Source: Neodontobutis hainanensis | Lineage: Eukaryota; Chordata; Actinopteri; Gobiiformes; Odontobutidae | DNA: 64,000 nucleotides | Assembly: GCA_024349245.1 (NCBI GenBank) | Contig: JALDNG010000005.1 | Span: 21,403,001-21,467,000 of the forward strand | Reading direction: 5' to 3' | In this document: in pieces, positions 21,444 through 36,500 of the stretch | How the letters are laid out: every line of letters starts with the position of its first letter | Position numbering within the stretch: the first letter of the stretch is position 1 | The notes under the pieces: generated by a model | What the model saw: the letters and a program-made list of their open reading frames with translations, nothing else | What the model was told of the DNA's origin: nothing | The model's database searches: none | Translations under genes and position numbers: made by a program

Positions 21444-22707
21444 CAGGGGTCCTCAACTAAAATTGAGGTTGAGGTCCACTTTATTAACTTTCTTCATCGT
21501 GAAGGATCCGGAAATTTTTAATTAAAAGATGTGTTTAAACATACTTTTATTAAAGTTAAATCCAATTTATTCCACACCTACATCCTCTTGAACACTATGG
21601 AGATAGATTTGGTATCCACTATTAGAGGGATGTTTCTGAGTGACACAGCTCACAGAAGAAAGAAAATGCTACAAAATCAAAAGAGGCTAGTTGATTAAAA
21701 ACCACAATAAAACTGGATTTGTTAGAAAGGATAAGGCTCAGGACCAAGTCTGTTTATTAATATCAGCCTGAAATCCAGCATATTATGCCTTTAATGCTCA
21801 TTTATAAATTTGCAAGAACATTTTAAATAAAATAAATTAAATTTATTTGTTTATTAAAGAAACATGAAACATGTGCAATCATAATTAATCTCTTCATGTT
21901 TTCATTCCTCTGAAAACAACAGGCACAAGTGAAAATGCACTAAGAATTAATTGTTAACATTATTTGCCAATAACTAAACTGTTACGGTTCAATTTGAAGG
22001 TTCATCTTAAAACATGTCCTAAATCAGAATACAAAGATTTATTCCTTGTGTTTTCAGAGTATGGGCTAACATTTGAATTAAAATGCTTATGATTCTGTAA
22101 CAGCATTTAGGATTTCCACAGAAACTGACACTTACTCTTTTACACATTTTCAGATTTTTAATCACCCTAAGAACGTGAGTGGAGTGAGCCAATTGCTTGT
22201 ATTGTTCACAAGTTTAATTTAGGTCAAATATGCGAGACAAACAAGTCAAGTACCTAACTTAGAACAGAATAAAGAGGTTAGACAAATGTACAACTCAGCA
22301 CATTATTAGACGTCCTCACTTCCCTCTGAGCTCGAGTCTTTTTAATCCTGACACTGTCCAGGGCTGGTTCAGTTCTGGATTCATTCTGTGATTATAGCAG
22401 CAGCCTGGACTGGAGGATAAAGTGCTGTCATCTCTGACACAAGAGCTTGGGAGCTGCATTTTTCTGATCTAATACGCGCTCCCTCTTAGTCCATAACGTC
22501 ACTGAATGTCTGTAATGTTTTACCATCGCAGTGCGAACAAACCCCAAGGCTCGACCTTTTGACTGTGGTCATTTCTAACTCATTTAAAGCTATCAAGCTA
22601 CGGTAAAGTTGTTTGTATTTGTCTGGAGTGCCAGGTCAAAAAAATATATTTTGGAAAATGTCTTGTAGTCCAAATTCGGCCCGGAGTCTGGTTGTTGGGG
22701 ACACCTG
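21444..22707. mobile_element. Putative non-autonomous hAT-like element
   Basis: The left end reads caggggtcctcaac and the right end, reverse-complemented, reads caggtgtccccaac: 12 of 14 bases match and both follow the CAG-type hAT terminus. The 8 bp flanks are cattggac and cactagag (5 of 8 identical), consistent with an old 8-bp target duplication. No transposase ORF is present in the 1264 bp. It sits downstream of mtmr14 and might be inside a long 3'UTR. Confidence 0.5.
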
Positions 22708-24099
22708 CACTAGAGTGACACAAACACAGCAGTAGGACATTGACATGAGCCCTGTCTAAAGGATTAGGTTAATGTTAACTTCAGGATTAACTTAAGGTGG
22801 TTCACCTTTTATGAAGGTATATCTCTGTGCAAACCTAAACTGAATGGCTAAACTGCTCAGATGGCACAAATAAGCTGGTGAGGTTAGAGTGAAAAAAAAG
22901 TATCCGCGCATAAGCAAGCAGCACAACTGACTGAGTTAAGAGGGGCTTTTATACTTTAAATGCAAGTCATAATGAGCCTGTGTGGCTTTTTAACATGGAA
23001 TACAGTCATCAAGATGTGATTTTTCACATTACAATTAAACAGTAGATTCCATATGCTGCTCATTCAGTCTGTGGGGCTGTTCACTTTAGAGTAAGTTTAG
23101 TACTAGTTTTCATGTTAACAAGTGTCCAACCTGTCACTGTGGTTCATTATTTAGTGATGACTCATCTTGTTTCACTTCCACACAAAAAAAAAAGGTTTTA
23201 GGCATCTGGACTAGGTTTTCAAGCACAAGACATTTCTTTTCTTCTCTAAGAGACTTTGTCAATTCTGAGTTCAACTTAAAAGAGAGCTGAGCTTATATCT
23301 CTAGAAGGAGGGGTTTGACCTGAAACTAACTCCGTTTCACATTGAAAATAGTCCAGATGCCTTTGCTTTTACCTTTTCTTCAAGATGACCTGGGTTAATT
23401 GGGAACCGTCACAGACAGTAGTTATGTACGTACTTGTTCTGGTTTTGTTAAATAGAATAATGTCAAACGTTGATACTGCCCATTTAATAATTCAATCTAA
23501 AAAGAACATGCTAATGCATTATGGTTAAAACTAGAATTTAGCTGCAGGCTCAAAAAACAATGACATAAAAAATAGAATATGATCATATTTAAGGAAAATA
23601 ATAAAGGCACCAAAGTTCCTGAGGTAAGTTGCTGTAGAAACCATTTGGCAACAAACTGTTAAAATCTGTAAAATAATTCTCTCAAGAAACAGTATTTAAA
23701 GAATGAGGTGAGAAGAGTCAGGTAGAAAGGTCTGACACTTCACTTTATGTCCAGGCATTTGGATCTGAGAACATTCTTTAGCCTGATGGGAGTCTGGTCC
23801 AATAGAAGGTGAGCTCTCAGTAAAGTGACTATATTTACATTCTCAAAGTCATGTCAGAGCGAGTGCTTCTCGGCCACATTACTGTTATTCATTGGTGACT
23901 TTTTAGTGCTGAAAAACAGTTTTCAAGCACTGACATGATAATTACACAGGTTTCAGTTTATAATAGTGGCCAATGTTATTTATTTTTTGTTACTGTGATG
24001 GGGTCAGTGTTGCTGTAAACAGGTAAAAATTACTGTTGTCAATGTAATCAAAAAGGGAAATGTTTAAAATCAAACAATTATGAGAAAGCTACCAGCCGA
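22708..24099. other. Spacer or long mtmr14 3'UTR, nothing recognised
   Basis: No exon, ORF or familiar repeat was recognised. Whether it is transcribed depends on which mtmr14 poly(A) signal is used (24100 or further left). Confidence 0.35.
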
Positions 24100-24105
24100 T
24101 TTATT
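24100..24105 (-). terminator. Candidate mtmr14 poly(A) signal
   Basis: AATAAA on the minus strand, 435 nt after the mtmr14 stop codon; it is the first canonical hexamer in the 3' flank. Further hexamers follow (about 23979 and 21084), so alternative longer 3'UTRs are possible. Confidence 0.35.
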
Positions 24106-24539
24106 TCACAAAGGCAAAAGCAGCTTCCATAAAAGCTGACTGGATGTTCAAAAAAACAAAACAAAACAAAACAACAAAAAAAAAAACATTGTTCCAATGG
24201 CTCAAGTGCTGACACATCCATGTGCCTCAGTTATTTTAGTCAGGTGAGAGTGTGAAAGAGCAACATATATCAAATAAAAAAAGATAATTATTATCTCACC
24301 TTGTGTGACAATAATAGAAATAATAATAATAACAACTAATGATATCTCTGCCAAACATTTGCCAATCAGCACCAAGAGGCTATCCCTTTTCATACTTTGG
24401 CTAAAATATTCCCTTTCAGAATCTTAAAAACTATAAAGGACATAAAGGTCAGAACTAAAATCAAAAATATTGTTCCTGACCAAACAGAGCTGTGGCAGAC
24501 ATGCTGGCTCATCCTGGCTCCGAGTAACAGGAGAGGTTT

Positions 24540-27500
24540 TTAGACGATTGCGTTGTGGCCCCTGAGGCCGACGCCGCGGGCGAACTGCTCCAGCAGGCCC
24601 GAGATGGCAGCTGAGGGACTGGGAGTGGAAGACTTGAGGCCCACCGTGGAGCTGTAGGCCGCCAGGAAGACTTCACGCACCGCCTCCAGACGGGACTGTC
24701 GCTCAGAAGGCAAGGGGCACCTGCACAGACAGACAGGAGTAGAGTTGAGTTTGACTTAGACAACGTTCCACAGTCATTCAGACAGTATTTCAGTCAGCCA
24801 AAACAGGGTTCAAATGTGCACTTTATGTATATTATATAGATAAACAGGGAATAATTAGGTTTTTTTTTACTCTTGCCTTTAGTTTGACAGTGAAAACCCT
24901 CAAAAGCTTATTGAAACAGAATTATCTATGAAAAAATGAGACCTTCATCTAGGCTTTATAATGAAGGCACAGGGAGAGTTGGGCCAATCACAGCTTGCTT
25001 TAGGTAAAAATAAACACTCCAATTGGTCGATACTGATATCAACAATAAATTAAACCAGAAAATGGGTTATTCGGTTGCATAATAATAATATTCAAAGGAA
25101 AGATATTATACAGAGAAACAGGGTCAAAAAAAGACAAAAATGAGGAACAGGTCTGAATGGTGGAAGCAGCTTGAAATTGTTTCATTCCATTTTCTAATAA
25201 AAAATAAAATTGTCAAATCCAAGTTACTGCCGACATTTATTATTACTAGGACTGGGAGAGTTACTTGATTAATACAAGCTTTTTAGTTTGAAGGAGTTAT
25301 GAAATACTCATTTTTCAGGCTGACTAGACAGTGTGTTGTGGCTAATGTCATGTGCTTTGATTTAACACTGCACTTTTGGCTTCTTTTGGCATTATGGCAT
25401 GTCAATTATTCTTTACTGCTGCTTTCTATTGTTGTTTTGTGTTAATATTCAGCAAAGACAAAATATTTTAATGAAAACAATTAAGAAATATATACATTTT
25501 TAATTGCTTTTTTTGTTTGTTGATGACTGAAATTGCAAATCATTTGAACCATTTCATTTTTGATGATTTTGGTATACTTGCACTTCTGTAGTGCTCTAAT
25601 GCACTACGTGCTCTCTTGTATTACTGAGGACTTACATGCGTCCACTGGGCCCATCGTCCTGAAAACTGAAGGGCAGAGGTGAGTCGTAGACAGGAGCTAC
25701 AGCCGAGGAGTTGGAAGAGGCCGATGCCATAGGTGGGAGAAAGTGTGCCTGGTCATGAATGCTGCCACACCCGGACACTATCTGCCAGCTCCCGTATTCT
25801 GTAGAGACGGATGAAGATGAGCGGGCGTGATCTACCGCTAACCTGAAACACACAGGACATGGGGAAAATAAAGAGCAGGCTCAAGACGTCTACAGATGAA
25901 GCCAGAATACAGTTATTAACAACCCCCAAAAAAGAAAATCACAATCACTGATACAACAAAAGCTTTTCTTCCACATACCTTTTCCCGGGAACAGCGAGCG
26001 GGCTGCTGCCGGTGAGAGTAAGCCCATGGTCTGACTGATTTGATGAAGAGGAGCTGGATGACCTGGCCTCATTGAGCTGATGGAGCACAGCGTCTTCCTG
26101 TCTGTTCCACAGCACCATCTGAGGAGAGGGCGAAGGGCCTTTCCTCCTGAGGACACAGGACAGGCAAAGCAGTCCCAGGTTCAATAAGTTTTATAACTCC
26201 TTTCAGGAGTTTATAAGTAAATTGGGCAATTGAGATAATCCCTAGTTACTGACTGTCTAAGTGCTTGTCAGTGTTTGTCTATGTATGTTAGTCTTGTGAT
26301 TAATGTGCAACTGTCACCACCTCATGCTCAAAACAGCTGTGACAGGGTCCAGCCCACCATCACAGAAGGGATGGTAAGGGACAGAAAATGAAAGAATTAA
26401 TCAGCTGGATTTATATTGTTTGTTCTCCTGAAGTTTTTGTGCGGCACTGTCTGTGAGTTAGTGTTGGGGTGATTACTGACCAGCTGGAGGCCACAGGCTG
26501 GTTCATGAACAGGTCGACGGTGTCACTGGAGAGACTGGAGGGCCCGCCGAGCTCCTCTGTGATCAGGGAGAACTCACTGCTCAGACTGGTCACACTGCCT
26601 CGGTCTCTGGACTCTGAACAAACACAGAACAATCCTCTCAGGACAACTTTGAAGAACAACTATAGGTACATGAACAAATGAGGTGCTATTTTGACCAACA
26701 GCTCTGTAATATGTGACAAAAACAACCGGTTTGTGGCTCTGCACTTTTTGTGGTTTAAATCACTGCCATGTCTTCTAGCAAATGGCAGTTAGGTGGTGTC
26801 TGTATATGGTGTGGGTGTAATTAGACGTTTAACTAAAATACTCAGCACACTTTTCATACTAAAAAGTGTGAGTCTAAATAATTAGAACAAACAAAGAGAA
26901 GAAAAAAACAAAGAGAAAAAAAATCCCATCTCTTTAAAATAGCCTATATTTTGAAGAGTGTAAATGTCCCAGATTCATCCTTAGGTGAGCTTCTACATAG
27001 TTTATAAGGCATATGGTTTAAAAGGCACCACTGTTTTATTCCATGCTTATGCTTCAGCACAAGCTTTCAAAAAGCCTGGCTTGAAGCTCTAAGCAATACC
27101 ATTAAAAGTTGAATGTTACTCTAATAAAGGGCAAGGTTAGTCAGAACTTACTTAACTGACAGAGGTCGTCCACAGTGAAGTCATTGTCTTTGAACTGGGA
27201 GTTTTTCCTTCTGAAAGCCCAACAACACAGACAATACAGAATCAAAACATTTATTTTGTTTTATATTTACTGTAAATATGTGTTTTTTGGAGCATCAACA
27301 ATAAAAACAGATAATAAAACAATGTGCTAATGACTGTTTTAATTACTGAATAAATAAGCAAAAACATCAACTTGGTTTTAAAATAACTTTGGTAAAAAGC
27401 ACAAATCAGGAGGAAAAGTATGTTGTATAAGTTTTTTATGAGCTGGTGCCAACCCCTGAATATGACAAACCTCTCTTATTTAGAGTAATAATGGTAAGGT

Positions 27501-30500
27501 AAGTTACACACCTCTGTTTCTTAACGACAGCAAACTTCTCTGAGACAATGTGCTTCAAAAAATTGAAGCAAAAAAAGAATATCTAAAGAAGAAAATACAA
27601 TTTCATAAGAAACTGAAATAAAGCCATGAAAACAATGTCAACAAAACTCATATCTACTTTAATAATTCGCGCGTGTATAACACAAAAATTAATGAAATAC
27701 TGAAAGTAAAATATAGATTTGAAAAGAACAGGTACTGACCTCCTCTCCTTTGGAGAGACGATCTGGCAGCATGTGACTGAAAACACACATTAGAATTAAT
27801 GCTGACATTATTTACTGTTGTTGAAATAAACAAGCATATGAGGGCTGTTGTTTGTTACCCAAACAGAAACCAGTCATAAGCAATGGTCAGGTACAGGATC
27901 TCAGCTGGCTCCAGGCTGGAGTGCACCACACCGTCCTGCAAAATATGCACCAAAAACCAATATGTTCCAACAGTACGTGAAGATGATGGCAGTGTCCCAA
28001 AGTGCCTAGTAATGAGTCAGGGATGATACAAGTATACAAAGTATGAGAATAAGAGCTTACAGCCCACAGGGACAGCCGCAGAAGAGACACAAACAGAGGC
28101 GTCCTGTCCCAACCTGAGATGCAGTGCACGAGGAGGCCACTCTTATCTAAAACAAGGAACAAAATAATTCTTGTGACACACTGTTTCCTTAGGGCTTCTT
28201 AGAGAAACGCAACAGACACACATACTTTTACAAAAAAAAAAATAAATCATAAATAAAGCGTTTATTAGTGTTCATCAAGATCCTTTCAACACATGACCAG
28301 AGCCAAACACACTAGGTGAAGTGATATACCAGGGACGTGCTCTTACATGCTATTATTCCACAGCAAACTTTCAATGTTAAAAATGAGCCCTGCTGACATT
28401 ACATATAAACATAGTATAGAACAACACTCCTTCAGAGTTGTTTTGAAAAAACTATAATGAAACCAAGTGACCAGAACAAATGGATTCACTTATGTTCTTA
28501 GTGCAGACCCTGGAGAAGTTAGCACTGGACTAATACTGGACTCTTTTGTGGAGTGGGTAAAAAAAGGCATATTTCAAAGTCCAGCCATAATAATTTTTTC
28601 ATTTTATACAAATAATTGGTCTGGGCTTGTTGATTCCACTTGGATTTCCAGGAAGAGGAACAAATGGATGCAGATTAAACTACTTCTGAAAGCAGTTGGA
28701 TAGACAAACCCATCAGAAGTAAGAAGGTACATTTGCAGAATAAACAACCTCTGGACCAAACATCAGAGAAACAGAGCATCACATAAAGACTGCCCCATTT
28801 TAGATAAGCAGTTAGAATTTTCTGTGGAAATTGGTTTGAATGGAGGTTTCAGACCCTCTTTGCGTAGAAAGTGAATGGGTCTGGATGGCCAGGATAAAAG
28901 CAGACACCTACCATCATTGTTAATGAGGTGGAGCAGCAGCTTCAAGTAGTTCTGAGTCTGCTCTACCAGGTCCCATGACTACAACACCACACAAGAGAAA
29001 AAAATAACAAACACATTTGACTATAAAAAAGTATATACAGTTATGTACAGCATAAACAAAATACAGTGGTACAAAATGAACTATCATAAGCTCTTTGAGT
29101 TCAGTTTGAACACATTTCTTTAAACCAGGAACTGTACATTGTAATTACCTGGTACTGGCTCCAGTCAATGTTTAGGTTCTGAGTAAAGCACAGGGGGATT
29201 GTCAAAGGAGCGTCCACAAAGTCCTGTCAGAGGATAAGCATCACATCAGTAACAGCACAGACAGGCTTTTACAAAGACCAAAACAGGTGAGACACACCTA
29301 CCTGATTCCAGTTAAAGATAAGACCCTCCGCTGTGTAGTCCCTTTCTTTGTACTCCTTAAAGAACTCACATCCTAAAGCACAGACATTACACCCTCTTCA
29401 ATAAATCAAACTGGAATTGGAGTGAAAACAACAATACTGTGACTGCAAAAATCACATTTGTTTATATACAGTATTTTCAAACACTTCTTTACGTAACCTG
29501 ACGCAGGAGATGGAGCCAGAGGCACATTTATACATATTCTATGTTCTCATATGTAGTCTTCCTGTGACATTTTATTTTAAGACCATGTCAACATTTTTTA
29601 ACACAATACTAACACTCAATTTAGGTTTATTATTTTGACTAAATTCTTCAGATTATTGCTGCGTCATTATTTCTTGGTGAAAATGTCCTTTACCTGGATA
29701 AGGCACAGAGAGCAGAGTGAAGTCTGCATAGCGTTGGGCTTTATCCACCTTTTCAGACGATGTCACACTGTAAATACAAGAAGCTCATATGTATGACATG
29801 TGGGATAACATTATATCTGATTATATGCGAATCCAAATTTGGCGAACGTAAAATGAAATTAACAAAGCTCATCAACAGTGTGTGCATGCTAATGCTTACT
29901 TTAGACCAAACTTAACCTTCTTGTTCTCCACCATCAGGTCACAGATGTAGCGAACCGAGAGGTAGCGTAGCAGCTTAATGTCGTGACCACGAACTTTGTC
30001 AAACAGCTGGGAGTCTCCATTCCTGAAGAGACACAGACAAAATCATCAACATTTTCTGCCAAGGTTTAGCTGTTCATCTAAATAGACAAACGTGCAACTG
30101 AGCCACATGTGTACAGTTGAAACAGTGCAACAGTTTTTGTCTATTTGTATACAGACAGTTTGTTACCAATTTAAATTAACCGTATATAGACTATGTCGAG
30201 TGAAAAGAAGGGAAAAACACAAGTGCGAATGACATTAAAATAACACTATGCATTTCTCCATCTTGAATTGGGAAGTCTGTAGAACTTGTATGTGTTCTGG
30301 TCATTTTGCCATATGGGACACAGGCAGCCATTTCTGACACATGCTAGTTCCACATGTTAGATGCAAAGACAATGCTCTTAAAATGCTAAGGCTTAACATT
30401 TCCTCACATGAACAGTTTAGACAGTATAACAAAAAATCTGATGTTGAAAAAAATTACTTTTTTGTAATGAAATAGGATGCTTGTAAAAGGAATGGTCCAA

Positions 30501-33500
30501 TGTGGCTGCTTTTTCCCCACAAAGGAAGATCAGCTAACTAAATATGTGCAGAATTAATATTTTATTTATTTTCTGTTTATTCTGTATTTAACCAGGTAGG
30601 TCAATTGAACCAATTCTTGTTTACAATGACAACTTGGCCCTATGTGAGGGGGGGACTATTGTACCCGTCTTTAGTGGTAGGGGAAACAAGAGTACCCAGA
30701 GAAAACCTACACAGACAAAGGGAGAACATGCAAACTCACGCAGAAAGACCCTGCCCAGAATATCATTGCTAAAAACTAAAGAAATGAGCTACATCAATGT
30801 TGCAATTTTCCCCGCTCTCCCCTACTCAAGAAAAGCATTACATTATATGAAGTTTTGTGTTAAAGAAGGGTTAAATGTATTTACCGGACTCCACTGTCAT
30901 CCTCTAGAACCTCATCCGTCTCTGTCCACGTGTCATCACTGCCCCCTGAAAATAAAGATGTCCAAATACCCAAATAAGAGATTTCCAAAACCAACAGGAT
31001 CATCTTATACAGTTGGAGGAAAGATTATCATATACCAGTGGCTGTTGGTGGGTGGGCTAATAAATACAATCACATTTGAGACATGAACACATAGCAACAG
31101 GTGTTTTACTGAACTAAAAGACTGAGGCAAAACTAATGTTACAAAAGAGACAGAAGTCAGAAGATGTTTGTTAAGAAACCAGTAATGCTGAGCTAAATGC
31201 ATCAAATTATCCTGAATAGAGCAAATATTGTTGAAGGTAATGTGTTTTCATTAAAATGTCTTTTTTTCCACTCTCTCTCAGAAGTACAGTAAAGTTTATT
31301 GTTACTTTGTAAGTCTCAAGTCTCTGGGCTGAATACATTTAGCCCCAATAGCTTGAAGTTTGATTGGCTTTACACCTTGCTCTAAACTCAGCATTATATC
31401 AGTTTTGAAAAATATCTGCATGTGTGTAAACATGAAATTCTTTATTTAATTTTTAAACACCTGTCAATCACCAAATTGACAGGTGTTTTATTTTTGTTGC
31501 AATTTATTCATATTAGTGCCATCAAGACTGTAAACACTGTGTTTTGGAATCTTCCACAAAGTATAATAACATAAAAAATATACACTTTAATATATATATT
31601 AAATGTTTAACAATACATTGAAATGCCTGCATGACTAGAGGGGCTTAGCCCACTGGTACCAGCCACTCCTGTCATATACTAAGCTATTTATAAATTTATT
31701 ATTCTGCAGTTAATGTTTTCTACTAAGTCAAGCTGCACAACTCCAACTGTACAAAAATACCTATTTGTTGATTCCTGTTCAATCATTCCAGCACAGAAGT
31801 TTAAAAGCAATTTTTATTTTCTGCCAGCATTTATTCAAGTACTGATCCAAATTCATCGGTTTGCCTTTAAACTGGCACAACTTGAGATGAGAATATAAAT
31901 GATAACACAAAGACTTTTCTTTTACTCATAGTTAGTGGTTGGGTGAAGCCATTTATTGTCAAACAACTGTGTTTACTCTTTTTAAATCATAATGACACCA
32001 GAAACCACCCAAATGACCCTGATCAAAGGTTTATATACCCTGGTGATTTTGGTCTGATAACATGCACAAGTGACACAAACAGGTTTGAATGGCCACTAAA
32101 GGTAACCATCCTTCCTCACCTGTGATCAGTGTGTGTGTATAAAAGGTCAGTGTGTTTCTGAGCTCCTGACAGACCCGTGCATCTCTCATCCAGTGCTGCA
32201 CTAACGTTTCTGTCTGAGTCGTGGGAAAAGCAAAAGAATCTGTACGAAACGGTTATTGAACTTTATAAAACAGGAAAGGGATATAAAATGATAATCAAAG
32301 AAATTGAGAATGCCAAACAGCAGTGTTCAAAGTTAAGGATTCTATTGAAACCAAACAAAGGTCAGGTAGACCAACAAAAAAATTCAGCAATAAAAGGAGG
32401 ACCTTGAAGAAAAATGGGCTGCATGGTCAAGAAAGACATCACTACGCACATGCCACAAAGCATCCCGCTTATAGTAGACTAAACAGCACAGAGACAAGCC
32501 TCAAAACATTTGGAACAAAGTAATTTGGAATGATGAGACCAAAATTGAAATTTTTGGCCACAACCATAAATGTTACATTTGGAGAGAAGTCAACAAGGCC
32601 TATGATGAAAGGTACACCAATCCTACTGTGAAACATGGAGGTGGATCGCTGATGTTTTGGGGATGTGTGAGACACAGGAAAAGATGAACTTTTGCCAAGA
32701 AGAATGGGCAGCTTTACCATCTGAGAAAATAAAGAGCCCCATCCACAAAAGACTGTCAATGATGTTAAAGGTGGTAATGCACAGTATTTAGAACTGGGGT
32801 GTACTTTTTTTAATCAGGGTTATTTGGGTGGTTTCTGGTGTCATTATGATTTAAAAAGAGTAAATACAATTGTTTGACAATAAAGGCTTCTGTCAACCAC
32901 TAACATCATTGTTCATCATCCAACGTCATTCATATGCTGTGCAGTTTTTTGTGCAAATATATTGACACCTTTATCCTTCTGATTTTGCAATGAATTGTGA
33001 TTGTACCTATTGTAAAAATGGGGACATGAATAGGTCAACCATGTTTTTTATTAATTTTCTGCTGACTGTATTCATTTTCTTAATGTATTCATATACACTG
33101 CTTTTTGCAAGCATTATCAGTATTTATTTGAATGTTTACAATATGTACTGAATGACATGTTTTTCTACTATGTGTTTAATAGTATTGTATTAACAATATA
33201 ATTAGATGTTTTTGGTTCACTGCTCAATGAATGACTTTTAACCCTTGGGTGCTAGCCACTCCTTATTTAAGATGGTCTCCCTAATGAAGGACTAGCGCCA
33301 AAACGTTGTTTGTTGTTGTATGTATTTATTCACATTTATTTTGTGAGGAATAACCCCTTGAGATGAATCATCTCATTTTCGAGGGGGTCCTCATTCACTA
33401 AGGACACTTTAGAGTTGCAGATTAACCTGTACATGCATGTCGGAGAGAACTCACGGTAACACGTGGAGGACATGCAGACTCCTCACAGAAAGACCGGAGT

Positions 33501-36500
33501 CGGCCGAGAATGTTTGCGTCGGCCGGGTTTTGAACTCACAACCTTCTTGCTGTGAGGCAGGAGTGCTAACCACCATTAAAGTCTCACATTTGATAGTTAG
33601 ACGGTGTGTGGGAATCTTCTTTCTTTGATGTGAAAGAGGAATTTAGGGGAATTTCCACAGTCAAATGAAGTCAAGTCTAACTAAAACCAGGAAGTACAAC
33701 CACATCACTCCAGTTTTAAAATCTCTGTGTTGTCTTTGTATGTTGCTCAAAGAATAGACTTTAAAACAGCACTACTGGTTTACAACTCTCTTAATAGTTT
33801 AGCACCAGAATATATTTCTGACCTGCAAGTTCCTCATGAACCTGGTCTAAACCTGGCCTAAACCTGGCTAAAAACACGCTGACCCCTATTATTATATTCT
33901 GTGGGTTTTTGGGCGGGTTTCAAGTCGAGTGTTTGGTGGATTTTGACTAAGAGACCTAGCAACACTGCAATGCAGAGAAAAGGCTTGTAAGTTCAAGGCT
34001 GGAGACGTTGCCTCATCTGCTTCAGGAAGTATTTTGCGGCGTCAAAAGAAGACAGACAGACTGAAATATGAAATGCATGTAATGGTGAAGTTATATGAGG
34101 ATCCCGTGTCAAGTCATTCAATACCACCAATTTAGCGTTTGGAAAGCTAGCGCTAGCAAGCAGCACTCCCTAACACAAGAAGCAAGCACTGCTCAACGGA
34201 GCCCCACAACAAGCCCTATGAGAAAAAACTAACCAGGATCAAGCCAGGTCCATGCAATGACTGGCTTATTTAAAGCTTTGATTGGACAGTTAATTTTAAA
34301 AGACAAAGAGAAAATGTCTATCAAATGGAAGACCATAATATAATGTGGTATGAGCAGATATACAGATACTGCAATAGCTGATGATGCAATAACAAAGAAA
34401 TGGTGATAGACTGTGCAGGTATACTCAGAAGCTAAAATAAATAAGAAAATCTAATAAAGAGCATGCAACAAGTGTTGTACCTGAGAATATGTAGTTGTAG
34501 CCTGTTCGACCATAAAGTTCCCCCCATCCCGCCAGTGTGGACGACCGGCAAATGTGCTGCAATCAAAGAACATACTAATCAAATATGGATCAAAAGTATT
34601 GTATTGGTAAAATATAATCAAATATAATGTATATATTATAGTAAAAGCATGGAATGGAAAGCTTGTCGACAATAACTTCCTGTTTCAGAGGTATAAATAC
34701 AACGTGACACATCCCACATTCCGTTCTGATAAACATAACTGTGGTAAAAAGGAACAACCTGACAATATCAGAATAGTAACACAGCAGACATTTAAAGAGA
34801 CAAGAGGAAAAAGAAGAAGAACCATGAACAGATAATTATAAAGTCTCATGACACAAACATTTTTGTTATTATTGACAGTCAACAACACGTACTCTAATGA
34901 ATTGAATTATTGCTCTGCTGGTACATGAAGATTAGGGCTACAACAACAACTAACTGGATTAATCAATGATAATAATAACAGATTATCAAAAACAATCGTC
35001 AACTAATTTAATAATTGTTATCTGGGGTAGTCATAGACTCTGAAACCTGCCATGTGCTGAGAGAAGAGGGTTTTATCCACAGAAACAGTAAAAGAAATGT
35101 ACATTGTACGTTTTTGATGAAAATACATGGCCATGTGTACTGTATGCCTCTATCCACAATTCCTGTGGCATAGTTGTGTTCAGGCTAAGTAAAAATCGTT
35201 TTGATTTTTTTTGTATTATTATTATCAGTTTTAACCTGGGACAATAAAACACCTCAAGTTTTTCACCACTTGTCTTCATGCACTATCCCATTTTTACTTG
35301 ATTATAGAAATAATTGTTAGTTGCAGCCCAAATGAACATACTGACAGCTTGGAGGAAACAAATTCCACAACTGACTGAACAAGAAAAAAGTAGTTTTTTT
35401 TTTATATCAGAACACAAGTGTCCAGCTCGACCTGTTGTAGTCAAACCTTAAATAAAAAGGGCACGCACGCACTTAGGAAGGCTTCTTTCACAAGCTCCCT
35501 GTGTTATAAACAGGGTGAGCAGAAACTTGTGCAAGCCCTATGATGCTGTATGAACTGGGGCTGAGAAGCCGAACTAACAGGAGCACAACAGCATCCCCAC
35601 AAAAAAAAAAAAAAAAAAAAAGGAAGGAGAAGCAGCCGGAGAAGGCATTTTCAGAAAAAAAGATAGGAGCCGACAGAGCAGTTTGCCTTGTAAACATTTA
35701 CCGGCACCGGCCACAATTCATCTTTCTCGATCCACTTGTCATTAAATGTGCACTTATCTATTATGACCACCTCAATTCTCTCTGATGATGCAACGGAGAA
35801 AAAAAGTTTAAAGAAAAAAAAGAATCTTCTGTCTGATCAGTCATTAGGACTCTCAGACTGGAGAAATATTTGCAGTAATGCGGCAAAACATATTTAAGAC
35901 CTATCTAATCAAAATTTAAGACATTTCAAAACTTTTTAAGGACCCGCAGCCACCCTGTGTATTGAAAGAAAGTTTTTTTTTTATTAACATCTTTAAAGTA
36001 GTATTGTCGTACAGAAAGACATTGACAATTATAAACAATTAGGTTATAATTAAAATCAATACATCAACATTCAGCATCAGGCTGGATGAGGGTCCTGTTC
36101 CATGTCTGAATAGTGGAATGCCTAATGACTGCACACACAGAAAGAAAAAAAGTGGTGTGGCTGTTTCAAGATGCACAATAAGGAGGCACTTGAAAAAAAA
36201 AATTATTTGTGGCAAAGCCATTAGTACGCAAGTGCCACAAAGCATCCCGCTTACACAAAACACCACAGAGACAAGCCTCAGAACTTCTGGAACAAAGCAA
36301 TTTGGAGTGATGAGGCCAAAAATAAACTTTTTGGCCACAACCTCAAACGTTACATTTGGAGTCAACAAGGCCTATGATGAAAGGTACACCATTCCTACTG
36401 AGAAACATGGAGGTGGATTGCTGATGTTTAGGTGATGTGTGAGCTACAAAAGGCACATAAGGCTCGGAAGCTTCACATAGGACGTACCTGGATGTTCCAA

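Noticed and set aside
28467..28703. 78-codon frame in an mtmr14 intron
   Set aside because: No familiar motif and no splice sites in phase with neighbouring exons.
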